DNA from: an uncultured Clostridia bacterium
Lineage (GTDB): Bacteria; Bacillota; Clostridia; UMGS1883
Direction: 5' to 3'
Length of the DNA stretch: 32,912 nucleotides
NCBI GenBank assembly: GCA_947624455.1
Contig: CANQKL010000003.1
Coordinates: forward strand, 1-32,912
The position numbers and the translations under genes were made by a program. Below are positions 15,086 through 23,600 of this stretch, piece by piece. The notes beneath the pieces were generated by a model. The model had not been told where the DNA came from. It was given only the letters and a program-made list of their open reading frames with translations, and did no database searches. Each line of letters starts with the position of its first letter. Positions within the stretch are counted from its first letter, which is position 1.

Positions 15086-15102
15086 TGTAATTGTTTTGTA
15101 AC
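15086..15102 (+). promoter_or_regulatory. WalR-type box just downstream of walRK
   Basis: TGTAAT-TGTTT-TGTAAC, a full match to TGTWAH-N5-TGTWAH. It covers the -35 region of the promoter of the small secreted protein, a position that would suit repression, or activation by contact at the -35. Confidence 0.6.
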
Positions 15103-15118
15103 ATAACTGGTGTATAAT
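15091..15118 (+). promoter_or_regulatory. Promoter of the small secreted protein gene
   Basis: TTGTTT (15091-15096), 16-bp spacer, TATAAT (15113-15118). A near-perfect -10 and a weak -35 that is overlapped by the WalR-type box, as expected for a regulated promoter. Confidence 0.6.
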
Positions 15119-15156
15119 TAGCATAGGTAAAAAAGATTAGAACGGATGTGTGTGAC

Positions 15157-15627
15157 ATGAAGTATATAGGGGCGACCTTAGCCGCTATACTGGTCATGCT
15201 TTCCGGGCTGAACGTTTATGCGGCCCACCCGAACTCCATCGGGGCAGCGGAAAGCAGCACCGCTTCAGATTTAATAGTGGTCAAAAAACCGGAGACTAAC
15301 AATTCCGCTACGACTAAAACCACCTACGGCATTACCGGTACGGGTAAGAACGGCGTGAGCGTTGCCTATTACAAGTACGACGGGAGCGGTTACAGCGCTA
15401 TACTGAACAGCGATGGGGCCGCGTCTCAGACCAAAATAGGCGCGGCGGGGGTTTTTTATAAGCAGATGAGCCTCTCCGAGGGACACAATAAATTTGCGGT
15501 GAGAGCTGAGTATAAAGGCCTCAGTCAGGTGATATACCTGGATATAAACCTCCTTAAACGGGAGGTTCTGGACAACGTGAACAGCTTTACCTATGATGTG
15601 CAGTCTATCTTTACCGGATGGATTTAA
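15157..15627 (+). CDS. Small secreted protein of unknown function, under a WalR-type box
   Basis: I do not recognise the family. The 156 residues start with a clear signal peptide (MKYIGATLAAILVMLSGLNV, then YA-AHP). The mature part is rich in Ser, Thr, Gly, Tyr and beta-strand patterns (TTYGITGTGKNGVSVAYYKY, KFAVRAEYKGLSQVIYLDI), as in small beta-sandwich or Ig-like domains. There is no lipobox, SLH domain or sorting signal. ATG 15157 is preferred; an in-frame GTG at 15148 would add three residues. The ribosome binding site is weak. It lies between walK and the yycH-like gene with its own promoter and a terminator, so it interrupts the usual walRKHI order. Its role may be in cell-wall sensing, but this is inference from position and promoter only. 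Confidence 0.8.
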   Translation: MKYIGATLAAILVMLSGLNVYAAHPNSIGAAESSTASDLIVVKKPETNNSATTKTTYGITGTGKNGVSVAYYKYDGSGYSAILNSDGAASQTKIGAAGVFYKQMSLSEGHNKFAVRAEYKGLSQVIYLDINLLKREVLDNVNSFTYDVQSIFTGWI

Positions 15628-15665
15628 CGGTCAGCGTACATATTTAAATTAACAGGCACAAAGAC

Positions 15666-15694
15666 GGGGGCGGGTTACTTCGCCCCCAAATTTT
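15666..15694 (+). terminator. Intrinsic terminator after the small secreted protein
   Basis: GGGGGCG (15666-15672), 8-base loop, CGCCCCC (15681-15687), then AAATTTTAT. It separates the small gene from the yycH-like gene. Confidence 0.55.
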
Positions 15695-15814
15695 ATAACA
15701 ACAGGCGGTCGGTAATGAGAATTAGTATAAAGGCGGAGTTTTCCTCTTGCCGCCCGATTGACGCTATTATTTGCAAATTTGAGGGCGCAATTTGCCAGAA
15801 AGGACGGTGAGACT

Positions 15815-17257
15815 GTGTTCAAGGAACGGATAAAGACCTCGATAATCATACTCCTTTTCATCAATTTAATAGCTCTCACCTGTCAGCTCTGGTTTGGGGG
15901 CGGTTTGCTCAAGGAGGAGATATCGGACTTCGCGAGGGGGCTGCCCTTGGTGGAAAAGCTCTTTCCAAAGGACGAAATATCCATTCCCAGAGATATGCTG
16001 AGCCGTCCCAGGCGAATCCTTATCAACGACGGTTCCTTGTGGATAGCCTATTACAACACGGACGTGGCCTTTTCACCCATTGAAAACCGCACCAGCCAGA
16101 TCATTCAGGCCTTTTTGCGCGGCGAGACGGCGGACAGTAAGCCGGTCTCCTTTAGGGAGTGGCAGGCCGCGCTGGAAAACGTGAGCATCTATGTTGAGCT
16201 GCCCATAGCTTACGCTACGGAAATGCTCTGCTCGGTCATGGGCGTCGACGCTCAGGCCGCGCCAGGGGATATTTCAACGATAAGGGATTTTATTATCCTG
16301 CCCTCCACCGAGGAAACGGGGGTATTTCTCCTGGTTCGGGACGCCTATGACAACGACAACGCCCGAATATACCAGTTCCCCCTGGGCAGCTTCAGCCTTC
16401 CGGCCAGCGACCTTTCCATCTACACCGAGAACAACGCCGACTACTACGAGCCAGCATTTAGCACTGGGGTGGAGCCGGAAGGGGTATCCCTGGATCCTAT
16501 GGTCTTGTTCTTTGACAGCCGGCCCTCCACCGCCGACCTCATCCCCGGCAATCCCATTGCCGACCCTGAGGCGGCGCAGAAGGTGCTGAGCGGGTTTTTC
16601 ACCAATGTGGACACCGCCGGAAGGTACGACGACGGCGGGGTGAGCGTGTTTGTCGAAAATTACGGCGACGCCCGCGTTTACCCGGGCGGACTCTTTGAAT
16701 ACAGAGCCGTGGAGGAGGACAAGGGCGTTAAAATAACCGAGAGCTATTCTTCCTACTACGAAACGGTCAACTCCGCCATCAGCTTTGCCGAGGAGCTGTG
16801 GAGCCAGGTCGGCAACGGGCCGCTCTCGGTTCTGGTCAGCAGCGACCTGACCCAGGAGAGCGGCAGGATACATCTGACCATGGACTATTATCAGGACGGA
16901 CGCCCTGTGGCTGTGGAACTGACCGGCAGAGGATTTGAACGCCTGGGCCATGGCATAGAAATGGATATAGTCGAAGGCCGCATAGTCTCCTACCGCCAGT
17001 TGTTCCGCAGTTACCAAACGGGCGGGACCTCGGTCCTCAACGGAGATTTTGTGGGGGCGCTGGATCATTTTGCCAACGATTTCTCCGCCAGGCCCCAGCC
17101 CGTGATAACCGATATATACATAGGTTATATTGATCGGGGCGGGACGGACAGTCTAAAGGCCTGCTGGCTGGCGGAGCTGTCCGGGGAGGATCGGGTATAC
17201 GACTATACCGGCGAGACTCAGGAACCCGCCGCCGAGGCTGGGGAGGTGAGCCAATGA
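15815..17257 (+). CDS. yycH: YycH-like regulator of WalK
   Basis: Membrane-anchored extracytoplasmic protein that modulates WalK activity. The 480 residues have one N-terminal membrane helix (TSIIILLFINLIALTCQLWF) and a large outside domain; the C-terminus is acidic. The low similarity typical of YycH is offset by context: it is downstream of walRK and overlaps a YycI-like gene. The open frame extends back to a TTG at 15758, but GTG 15815 is preferred because it places the positively charged FKERIK just before the membrane helix and follows AAAGGACGGTGA. The stop overlaps the next start by 4 bp (ATGA), so the two proteins are translationally coupled and probably form a complex. Confidence 0.75.
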   Translation: MFKERIKTSIIILLFINLIALTCQLWFGGGLLKEEISDFARGLPLVEKLFPKDEISIPRDMLSRPRRILINDGSLWIAYYNTDVAFSPIENRTSQIIQAFLRGETADSKPVSFREWQAALENVSIYVELPIAYATEMLCSVMGVDAQAAPGDISTIRDFIILPSTEETGVFLLVRDAYDNDNARIYQFPLGSFSLPASDLSIYTENNADYYEPAFSTGVEPEGVSLDPMVLFFDSRPSTADLIPGNPIADPEAAQKVLSGFFTNVDTAGRYDDGGVSVFVENYGDARVYPGGLFEYRAVEEDKGVKITESYSSYYETVNSAISFAEELWSQVGNGPLSVLVSSDLTQESGRIHLTMDYYQDGRPVAVELTGRGFERLGHGIEMDIVEGRIVSYRQLFRSYQTGGTSVLNGDFVGALDHFANDFSARPQPVITDIYIGYIDRGGTDSLKACWLAELSGEDRVYDYTGETQEPAAEAGEVSQ

Positions 17258-18009
17258 GGTGGTCTTTGGTAAAAAATCTTTTGCTGGGGCTTTTGCTGGT
17301 GATGAACCTGTATATGCTGGGCGTGTCGTTCGCCAAGCGGCTGAGCAGCGAAAAAATACCTCCGCTGGTGGCCGCCTCCGCGGTGGAGGCTCTGGAAAAC
17401 AGCGGCATAAGCTGCGATCCCGGTCTGTTCCCGGACAGGTATCTGACGGTCAGAACCTTTAATGTCAGCTTCCCCACGCCGATGGAGCTGTCGCGTATGT
17501 TCTTCGGCGAACAGTTGGCCTTTCAAACCGAGGAGCGGACTCTTATCGCCCGCCAAGACGGGGCCGAACTGAGGGTCGAGGACGAAGGTTTCAGCTATAG
17601 CAGCGGTGAGGCGGCTTCGTCCGCCAACGAAAAGCAGCTGCGCCGGGCCCTTAAGGAGCTGGGATTGGATATGAGCCGGGCCAGATATGCGCGGGACGGG
17701 TCGTTTGCCTGCTATTTTGACGGGCGGCCGGTTTTTGGTATGTATATCCGGGCCTCGCTGGACGCCGACGGCCAACTGGCGCGGGTGGAGGCCCGGTGGC
17801 CCCTAAAGGGCTACACCGGAGACCGCAGGAGCGGGGTGAGCATAATCGACTTTATCCCCGATATCCTCAGCCGTTTTCCCGAGGGAGGGACAGTGACCGG
17901 CCTTGAGGCGGGCTATTTGGCTGTCCGCAACGAAAACACTGACATTTACTCCTTTGTACCCGCTTGGCGCATCACAATGGAGGACGGAAAAACGGAAGTG
18001 TTCAGCTAA
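17254..18009 (+). CDS. yycI: YycI-like regulator of WalK
   Basis: Membrane-anchored partner of YycH, 251 residues. Residues 7-27 (KNLLLGLLLVMNLYMLGVSF) are a membrane helix with the NLYML-type core often seen in YycI; the rest is extracytoplasmic and contains two or three alpha/beta repeats (for example RTLIARQDGAELRVEDEGFSY and later YLAVRNENTDIYSFVPAWRI). That C-terminal part resembles the last segment of YycH-type domains. The gene starts in the stop codon of the previous one (ATGA), so the pair is one operon. No terminator with a T-tract is visible after it. The family call rests on context and domain layout more than on motifs. Confidence 0.65.
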   Translation: MRWSLVKNLLLGLLLVMNLYMLGVSFAKRLSSEKIPPLVAASAVEALENSGISCDPGLFPDRYLTVRTFNVSFPTPMELSRMFFGEQLAFQTEERTLIARQDGAELRVEDEGFSYSSGEAASSANEKQLRRALKELGLDMSRARYARDGSFACYFDGRPVFGMYIRASLDADGQLARVEARWPLKGYTGDRRSGVSIIDFIPDILSRFPEGGTVTGLEAGYLAVRNENTDIYSFVPAWRITMEDGKTEVFS

Positions 18010-18108
18010 CGGGTCGTTATGACAGGGTCAATTCGCGGGGCGCGGCGATCCGGTTCGCCTTAAAATATGACTTCCAGGCGTTTATTCGTTGGCCCCTCGG
18101 CCGACTCC

Positions 18109-18531
18109 TCACTCCACGCTGACCTTTTCCCCTCCGCAGCGGCGCAGGCGTCGGACAGTGGCGCCGGTCAGATCCTCGTCCATGCTGACAGTGAACAGCC
18201 AGCGGCGGTCAGGCTCCCGGTTGGAGGACTCAAAGTCTATAAAGCCGCCGACTATGGCCCCTACTACCGTTCCGCTCACCAGCCCCGCTACCGGCCCTAT
18301 GCCTGTGGCAAAGCCGATGTTGTCGAGCATGGCGGCCCCAAGCCCTAAAAGCGTGCCAGCCGCCGCGCCTACGGCCATGCCCGAGAGGGTGTTTTTCCCC
18401 GCGAAGGAGGAGGGTACCTCGGCGCGGCAGACCCTGATCTTGTCGGCTTGGGCTCCGTTTTCCCGGGCCGCCTCCGAAGCGGCCTCAAGCTCCTCGGCTG
18501 TGTCGAAGAGGGCGGTTATGGTTTTTTCCAC
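18109..18531 (-). CDS. Glycine-zipper membrane protein, general-stress-like (DUF1269-type layout)
   Basis: A 140-residue protein. Residues 1-40 resemble the short alpha/beta domain of general stress protein 17M (ITALFDTAEELEAASEAARENG, then KIRVCRAEVP). The centre (about 45-105) is a glycine/alanine-rich double membrane-like helix (GMAVGAAAGTLLGLGAAML, then GIGPVAGLVSGTVVGAIVGGF), a glycine zipper. The tail (RRWLFTVSMDEDLTGATVRRLRRCGG) is a second strand-helix unit like a repeated ferredoxin-like half. The start is GTG at 18531 with a good GAAAGGAGC site upstream. It is a lone gene divergent from the lipoprotein. A near-consensus sigma-G promoter sits upstream, so it may be made in the forespore. 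Exact function unknown. Confidence 0.8.
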   Translation of the reverse strand: MEKTITALFDTAEELEAASEAARENGAQADKIRVCRAEVPSSFAGKNTLSGMAVGAAAGTLLGLGAAMLDNIGFATGIGPVAGLVSGTVVGAIVGGFIDFESSNREPDRRWLFTVSMDEDLTGATVRRLRRCGGEKVSVE

Positions 18532-18564
18532 GGTTTTTCAGCTCCTTTCATTTATGTCTGCAAA

Positions 18565-18594
18565 TAGTATTTTTCAAGACGCGAAAAAATATTC
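18565..18594 (-). promoter_or_regulatory. Candidate sigma-G promoter of the glycine-zipper gene
   Basis: On the minus strand GAATA (18594-18590), 18-bp spacer, AATACTA (18571-18565). It differs from the sigma-G consensus GHATR-N18-CATNHTA only by A for C at the first -10 base. A weak sigma-A alternative (TTGAAA, 17 bp, TAAATG) overlaps it. Confidence 0.4.
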
Positions 18595-18607
18595 TCGAGG
18601 TGGTAAC

Positions 18608-19198
18608 GTGAACAAAAAATTTATCCTTATATTGACGGCGGCTTTGATGGCATCCATGCTTGGCGGCTGCGGCGGTGAAGATAAAAAAACCGAAGAAATG
18701 CCCGAAAACATAATCTCATACAAGGAGAAGGACGGCAAAGACCTAGTGCCGGTCGCCGAGACCGAGGTGGTTGGGGAGGAAGCCGTCGTTGATCCCAACG
18801 CCATGGAGCTGCCCGGAGAGGATGAGCTTGGAGAATATGAGGAGATCTTCATGGAGGGCGACATAATAAACGAAACCACCGTGGGCGGCTGGGTAGTGGC
18901 GGTCAGCCAAAAGGATATCACGGTAAACACATACAATGAGCTTACCACTTATGTCTACGAGGAGAACGCCCGCAACACGGGTATCCGCCTAAAGCCCGGC
19001 GACGCGGTCGTCGTGAGCTTCCGCGAGGGAGAGGACGGCGTTATGTACGCCAACAATATCGGCCGCGTCCGCACGGAGGACGAACCCCTCACAAGGGATG
19101 AGATCGAGTCCATGTACAAGCAGGCGAACGGCGATGAAGGCGGCGCCGCTGTTGACGCCGCCGCGGAAACGGAGGACGGTAATGGCAGAGAGGAATGA
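18608..19198 (+). CDS. Lipoprotein of unknown function
   Basis: A 196-residue membrane-anchored lipoprotein. The lipobox is MLGGC with Cys21 after a hydrophobic signal (FILILTAALMASMLGG). An acidic linker (residues 22-80) precedes a compact beta-rich domain (GGWVVAVSQKDITVNTYNEL to DAVVVSFREGEDGVMYANNIGRV), similar in pattern to a small OB-fold. A low-complexity acidic and alanine tail ends it. The frame runs open far upstream, but GTG 18608 follows GAGGTGG and gives the lipoprotein signal. Its last 17 bases overlap trmFO, so the two are co-transcribed and probably translationally coupled, although no functional link is obvious. I do not recognise the family. Confidence 0.85.
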   Translation: MNKKFILILTAALMASMLGGCGGEDKKTEEMPENIISYKEKDGKDLVPVAETEVVGEEAVVDPNAMELPGEDELGEYEEIFMEGDIINETTVGGWVVAVSQKDITVNTYNELTTYVYEENARNTGIRLKPGDAVVVSFREGEDGVMYANNIGRVRTEDEPLTRDEIESMYKQANGDEGGAAVDAAAETEDGNGREE

Positions 19199-20498
19199 GC
19201 GGGTAAATGTCATAGGCGGCGGCTTGGCGGGCTGCGAGGCAGCTTGGCAGCTGGCCAGGCGGGGAGTGGGAGTGCGGCTCTTCGATATGAAGCCCCATCG
19301 CTTTTCGCCCGCCCATTCCGACCCCAACCTCTGTGAGCTGGTCTGCTCAAATTCCCTCAAGGGCGCGGGCCTTGACAATGCCTGCGGCCTGCTCAAGGAG
19401 GAAATGCGCCGGCTTGACAGCCTGGTTATATCCTGCGCCGACCGGACAAGAGTGCCAGCCGGCGGAGCCTTGGCTGTGGACAGGGAAGCCTTTGCCGCCC
19501 TGGTCACCCAAAGTCTCAGGGAGCTTCCCCAGGTGGAGATTGTTTCCGAAACCGTTGAGGAGCTGCCCGAGGGAATAAGTATTATCGCCACCGGGCCGCT
19601 GACCTCCGGAGGCATGAACGGCGTCATCGCCGGTCTTACCGGCGGCGGGGGCCTGCACTTTTACGACGCCGCGGCTCCGGTCATAACCGCCGACAGCATC
19701 AACATGGAAAAAACATACCTTGCCGCCCGTTACGGTAAAGGTACGCCGGATTATATAAACTGCCCCATGGAAAGGGACGAGTATGACGCTTTCTGGGAGG
19801 CTTTGGTAACGGCGGAGAAGGCTCCCCTCCACGAAAATGTGGAAAAGCCCAATGTCTTTGAGGGCTGTATGCCCGTGGAGATTATGGCCGCCAGGGGACG
19901 GGACACCTTGCGCTTCGGCCCGCTGAAGCCCAAGGGCCTGCGAGACCCCAGGACCGGGCTTACGCCCTGGGCCGTCCTTCAGCTGCGGCGGGACAACGCT
20001 CAGGGAACCCTTTATAACATGGTGGGCTTTCAGACCAATTTGAAATTTGGGGAACAAAAGAGAGTATTCTCCATGATACCCGGCTTGGAAAACGCGGAGT
20101 TTGTCCGTTACGGTGTCATGCACCGCAATACCTACATCGACTCGCCCCGGCTGCTGAACCGGGATTACAGCCTTCGCTCGCGGCCCGAGATCTTTTTTGC
20201 CGGGCAGATCACCGGCGTGGAGGGCTATGTGGAATCCGCCGCGTCGGGCCTGCTGGCTGGGGTGAACGCCGCCGCCCGGCTGAGGGGAGAACCGCCCCTG
20301 ATACTGCCGCCGTCCACTTGCGCCGGAGCCTTGACCGCCTATATTACGGATGAGGAAGTGAAAAACTTTCAGCCCATGAACGCCAACTTCGGCATAATCC
20401 AGTGGGAACATATCAAAATTAAGAATAAAAAGGAAAGATATGAACATATTTCCGCACACGCTTTGGAGGATTTGGCAAATTGCACAAAAAAATCATAA
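19182..20498 (+). CDS. trmFO: Methylenetetrahydrofolate--tRNA-(uracil-5-)-methyltransferase TrmFO
   Basis: FAD- and folate-dependent enzyme that makes 5-methyluridine at position 54 of tRNAs in the cytoplasm; it is the Gram-positive alternative to TrmA. The 438 residues have the usual length. The FAD-binding motif VIGGGLAGCEAAWQLARRG is near residues 10-28; LCELVCSNSLKG, YINCPMERDEYD, FEGCMPVEIMAARG, FGPLKPKGLRDPRTG and FAGQITGVEGYVESAASGL are all family signatures. ATG 19182 is chosen because it starts the conserved N-terminus 6 bases after GGAGG; the longer frame from 19098 is the other reading frame of the lipoprotein. The gene overlaps the lipoprotein end by 17 bp. Identification is near certain. 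Confidence 0.97.
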   Translation: MAERNERVNVIGGGLAGCEAAWQLARRGVGVRLFDMKPHRFSPAHSDPNLCELVCSNSLKGAGLDNACGLLKEEMRRLDSLVISCADRTRVPAGGALAVDREAFAALVTQSLRELPQVEIVSETVEELPEGISIIATGPLTSGGMNGVIAGLTGGGGLHFYDAAAPVITADSINMEKTYLAARYGKGTPDYINCPMERDEYDAFWEALVTAEKAPLHENVEKPNVFEGCMPVEIMAARGRDTLRFGPLKPKGLRDPRTGLTPWAVLQLRRDNAQGTLYNMVGFQTNLKFGEQKRVFSMIPGLENAEFVRYGVMHRNTYIDSPRLLNRDYSLRSRPEIFFAGQITGVEGYVESAASGLLAGVNAAARLRGEPPLILPPSTCAGALTAYITDEEVKNFQPMNANFGIIQWEHIKIKNKKERYEHISAHALEDLANCTKKS

Positions 20499-20539
20499 AA
20501 AATTAAGCATTTCGGCGAAAAGAAATTTTGATTTTGTTA

Positions 20540-20568
20540 TTGATTATTTTTAAATAAAATGTTAAAAT
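20540..20568 (+). promoter_or_regulatory. Promoter of the GH105 gene
   Basis: TTGATT (20540-20545), 17-bp spacer, TAAAAT (20563-20568), in an AT-rich gap of 106 bp after trmFO. Confidence 0.55.
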
Positions 20569-20604
20569 ATATTTAACGATTAAAATTCAAGGAGGACAAC
20601 GAAC

Positions 20605-23600
20605 ATGAAAAAGTTAAACCTTCGTGCGTTGGCCGCCGGGCTTGCCACTTCGGTGGCTATGACATGCCTGAGCGGCGTTCCCGCGTTTGCGGCGGCGCAG
20701 AAAGTTGGCGATGCGGCGCAGGCCGTTATGCCCACCCGTGCCCAGGCTGTCGAGGCGCTGGAGCGGGCCAATGATAAGTGGATAACCAGCAATGGTCACG
20801 GCCGTTCTTTCTGGGATAACGCGGCTTACCATGTTGGTAATATGGAAGCTTATTTTACCACAGGTATCGAGCTTTACCGTAACTATTCCGAGGCTTGGGC
20901 GATCCAGAATAACTGGAAGGGCGCTACAAGCAATAACAAGAACGCCTGGAAGGGCAACGCCTCCAACGGCGGCTATGGCGAGGGACAGGACTGGGTTCTG
21001 TTCGGCGACTGGCAGATCTGCTTCCAGACCTATATCGACCTTTACAATGACGAAGTGATGGCTTCTAAGAACACCATCAAGGACGAGGGTAAGGTCGCCC
21101 GCGCTATTGAGGTCATGAGCTATCAGGCTTCTCGTTCCGAGACTGACTGGTGGTGGTGGGCCGACTCCCTGTTCATGGCAATGCCCATCATGAGCAAGCT
21201 CTATGTTCTCACCGGCGACTATAAGTACCTTGACAAGCAGTACGAATGGTTCAAGTGGGCTGCCGAGGACGTTGAAGGCGGCACCAAGGACGGTATGTGG
21301 GATGCGGAGGAACAGTTGTTCCACCGTGACGGCAAGTACATATATCCCGACCACAAGACGGACAGCGGCAAGAAGGATTTCTGGGCACGCGGTTCCGGCT
21401 GGGTATTCGCAGGTCTTGCCCGCGTTCTCTCTGATATGCCTACCGACTATCAGCACAGAGATTACTTCCTTGATAAGTATACTCAGATGGCTCAGGGCGT
21501 GGCCCGTAACCAGCAGAAGGAGGGCTTCTGGTCCCGTTCTATAATCGACCGCGCTTATGCCGACGGTTTTGAGTCCAGCGGTACGTCCTTCTTCACCTAT
21601 GGCCTTGCTTGGGGCATCAACAGCGGCTATCTTGACCGCAATACCTATCTCGACACCGCTCTCAAGGGCTGGTACTTCCTGTACAACACCGCCCTTCAGG
21701 CCGACGGCACCGTAGGCTATGTTCAGCCCATCGGCGAGAACCCCCGTCAGTCCCTTAATATCGGCGGCGGCAACACCGCTAACTTCGGCGTGGGCGCTTT
21801 CCTGCTTGCGGCCTGCGAAATTTCCAAGCTGGCTGGCGGCGTTTACGGCGACCAGACCAATAACAACGACATTTATCCCTACATAATGAGAAAACTCGTT
21901 GGCAAGTATGTTATCGAGGTAAATACCGCTCACTTCTATCACGATGGCGTCATCAATCACCACGATGAAAGCAACCACAATATGCAGACATACGTTAAGG
22001 ATGGCACTACCATGCTTCCCGTTATCGCCATCAAGAACTATATGACTGACTGCGACGTTACCGAGGATGGCGACACCGTTTACGTAACCCGCGACATCAA
22101 GAACGGCAGCAACACCACCAGAAAGACGGTTGTCTTTAATATGGGAAGCGCCAACTACACTGTTGACGGAGCAGCCGGAGTTCTGCCCACCGCCGCCGAG
22201 CGTAAAGACGGCTATGCCTGCGTTCCTGTTCGTCAGGTAATGGAGGGTCTTGGCTACAAGATCTGGTACAGCGCTTACAGCGGTACCAGCAATTATGTCG
22301 CCAACAACCCCATGGACGCTCTTATAGTAATTTCCGAGAAGGCCGATCCCTTCTTTGACTGTGATTCCAACGCTGTTGAGATGCTGCGCTGGATGCTTGA
22401 GGTAAATCACCACTATCCCGAACGTGTTCAGAGTCCTAAGCCCTATACGGTTGAGAAGCCTATGCAGGCCGCTACCGAGGCTTACGGCACTCAGATACCC
22501 CTGACTACTTCCATGCTTTCCGCCAGCGCTACTCCCGAGGCGGCTAACCATGTTGGTCAGACCATCGACAACAATGTTGAGACTCGCTGGGCCGCTCAGG
22601 GCAAGCAGTACATGACTATAGACCTTGGCGTTCCCATGCAGATCTCCTGCGTAGGCGTGCGCATGATGCGCTACACCGACAGCCGCGTTATCAACTACGG
22701 CGTGTCCATTTCCTCTGACAACACCAACTGGACCAGCGTGTTCAACGGCACCAGCGTTCCTAACGGCGCCACCTGGGAGTTCCCCAAGGTTGACGGCAAG
22801 GTTGCCCGTTATGTCCGCATCAACGTAAACGGTTCCTCCACTAATGATTGGGCCAGCGTGGCCGATGTGGCCGTATTCCAGGGCGACGCCAACTCCCCCA
22901 AGGCTTCCGGCGTTTCCGGCAGCTCCGCTGGCGGAGTTGTCACCCAGGGCGTAACCAATAGCGCTTCCGGCACCAAGGTAACTCTTAACTCCGGTATGCT
23001 CAGGGCCAGCGCCGAGCCTCAGAGTGAGAATCCCGCTTCCGCCATTGTTGACGGCAATCCCAATACTTACTGGGCCGTTGAGGGCAGCGCTAACATCGTT
23101 ATCGACCTTGGCAGCGCTCAGACGATTGGCACGGTAGGCGTACAGATGAGAAACTACAGCAGCGAGGCTCCCAACAGAACTCTGCCTTACACAGTTTCCG
23201 TATCTGCCGACGGCTCCAGCTATACCTCTGTCGCTTCCAAGACCAGCCCCGCTGGCGGCGGAGTGATGGAATCCATTACGGTTGGTCAGAACGCAAGATA
23301 TGTAAAGATCGATGTAAACGGCTCTAATGAGGGCCAGTGGGCTAGTGTGGCCGAGGTCGAGGTATACGGTGGCACAGTTTCCGGCGGCAGCGCCGGCGGA
23401 GCCTTTGTGTCCGGTCTTTCCTCCACATCCACTAAGCCTGTTGGCAATCGGATAAATTCCAAGTCCGCTGCGGCTCTCATCATCGCCGACACTAAGTTCC
23501 CCGCCTCCGCCGCTATTGACGGCGATAAAAATACTGCCTGGAAGGGTCTTGCTAACCAGAGCATCGTTGTAGAGGCCGCCGCTGAAAAGACCATTACAAG

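Noticed and set aside
18010..18108. Terminator between the yycI-like gene and the glycine-zipper gene
   Set aside because: No stable hairpin with a T-tract could be found on either strand.
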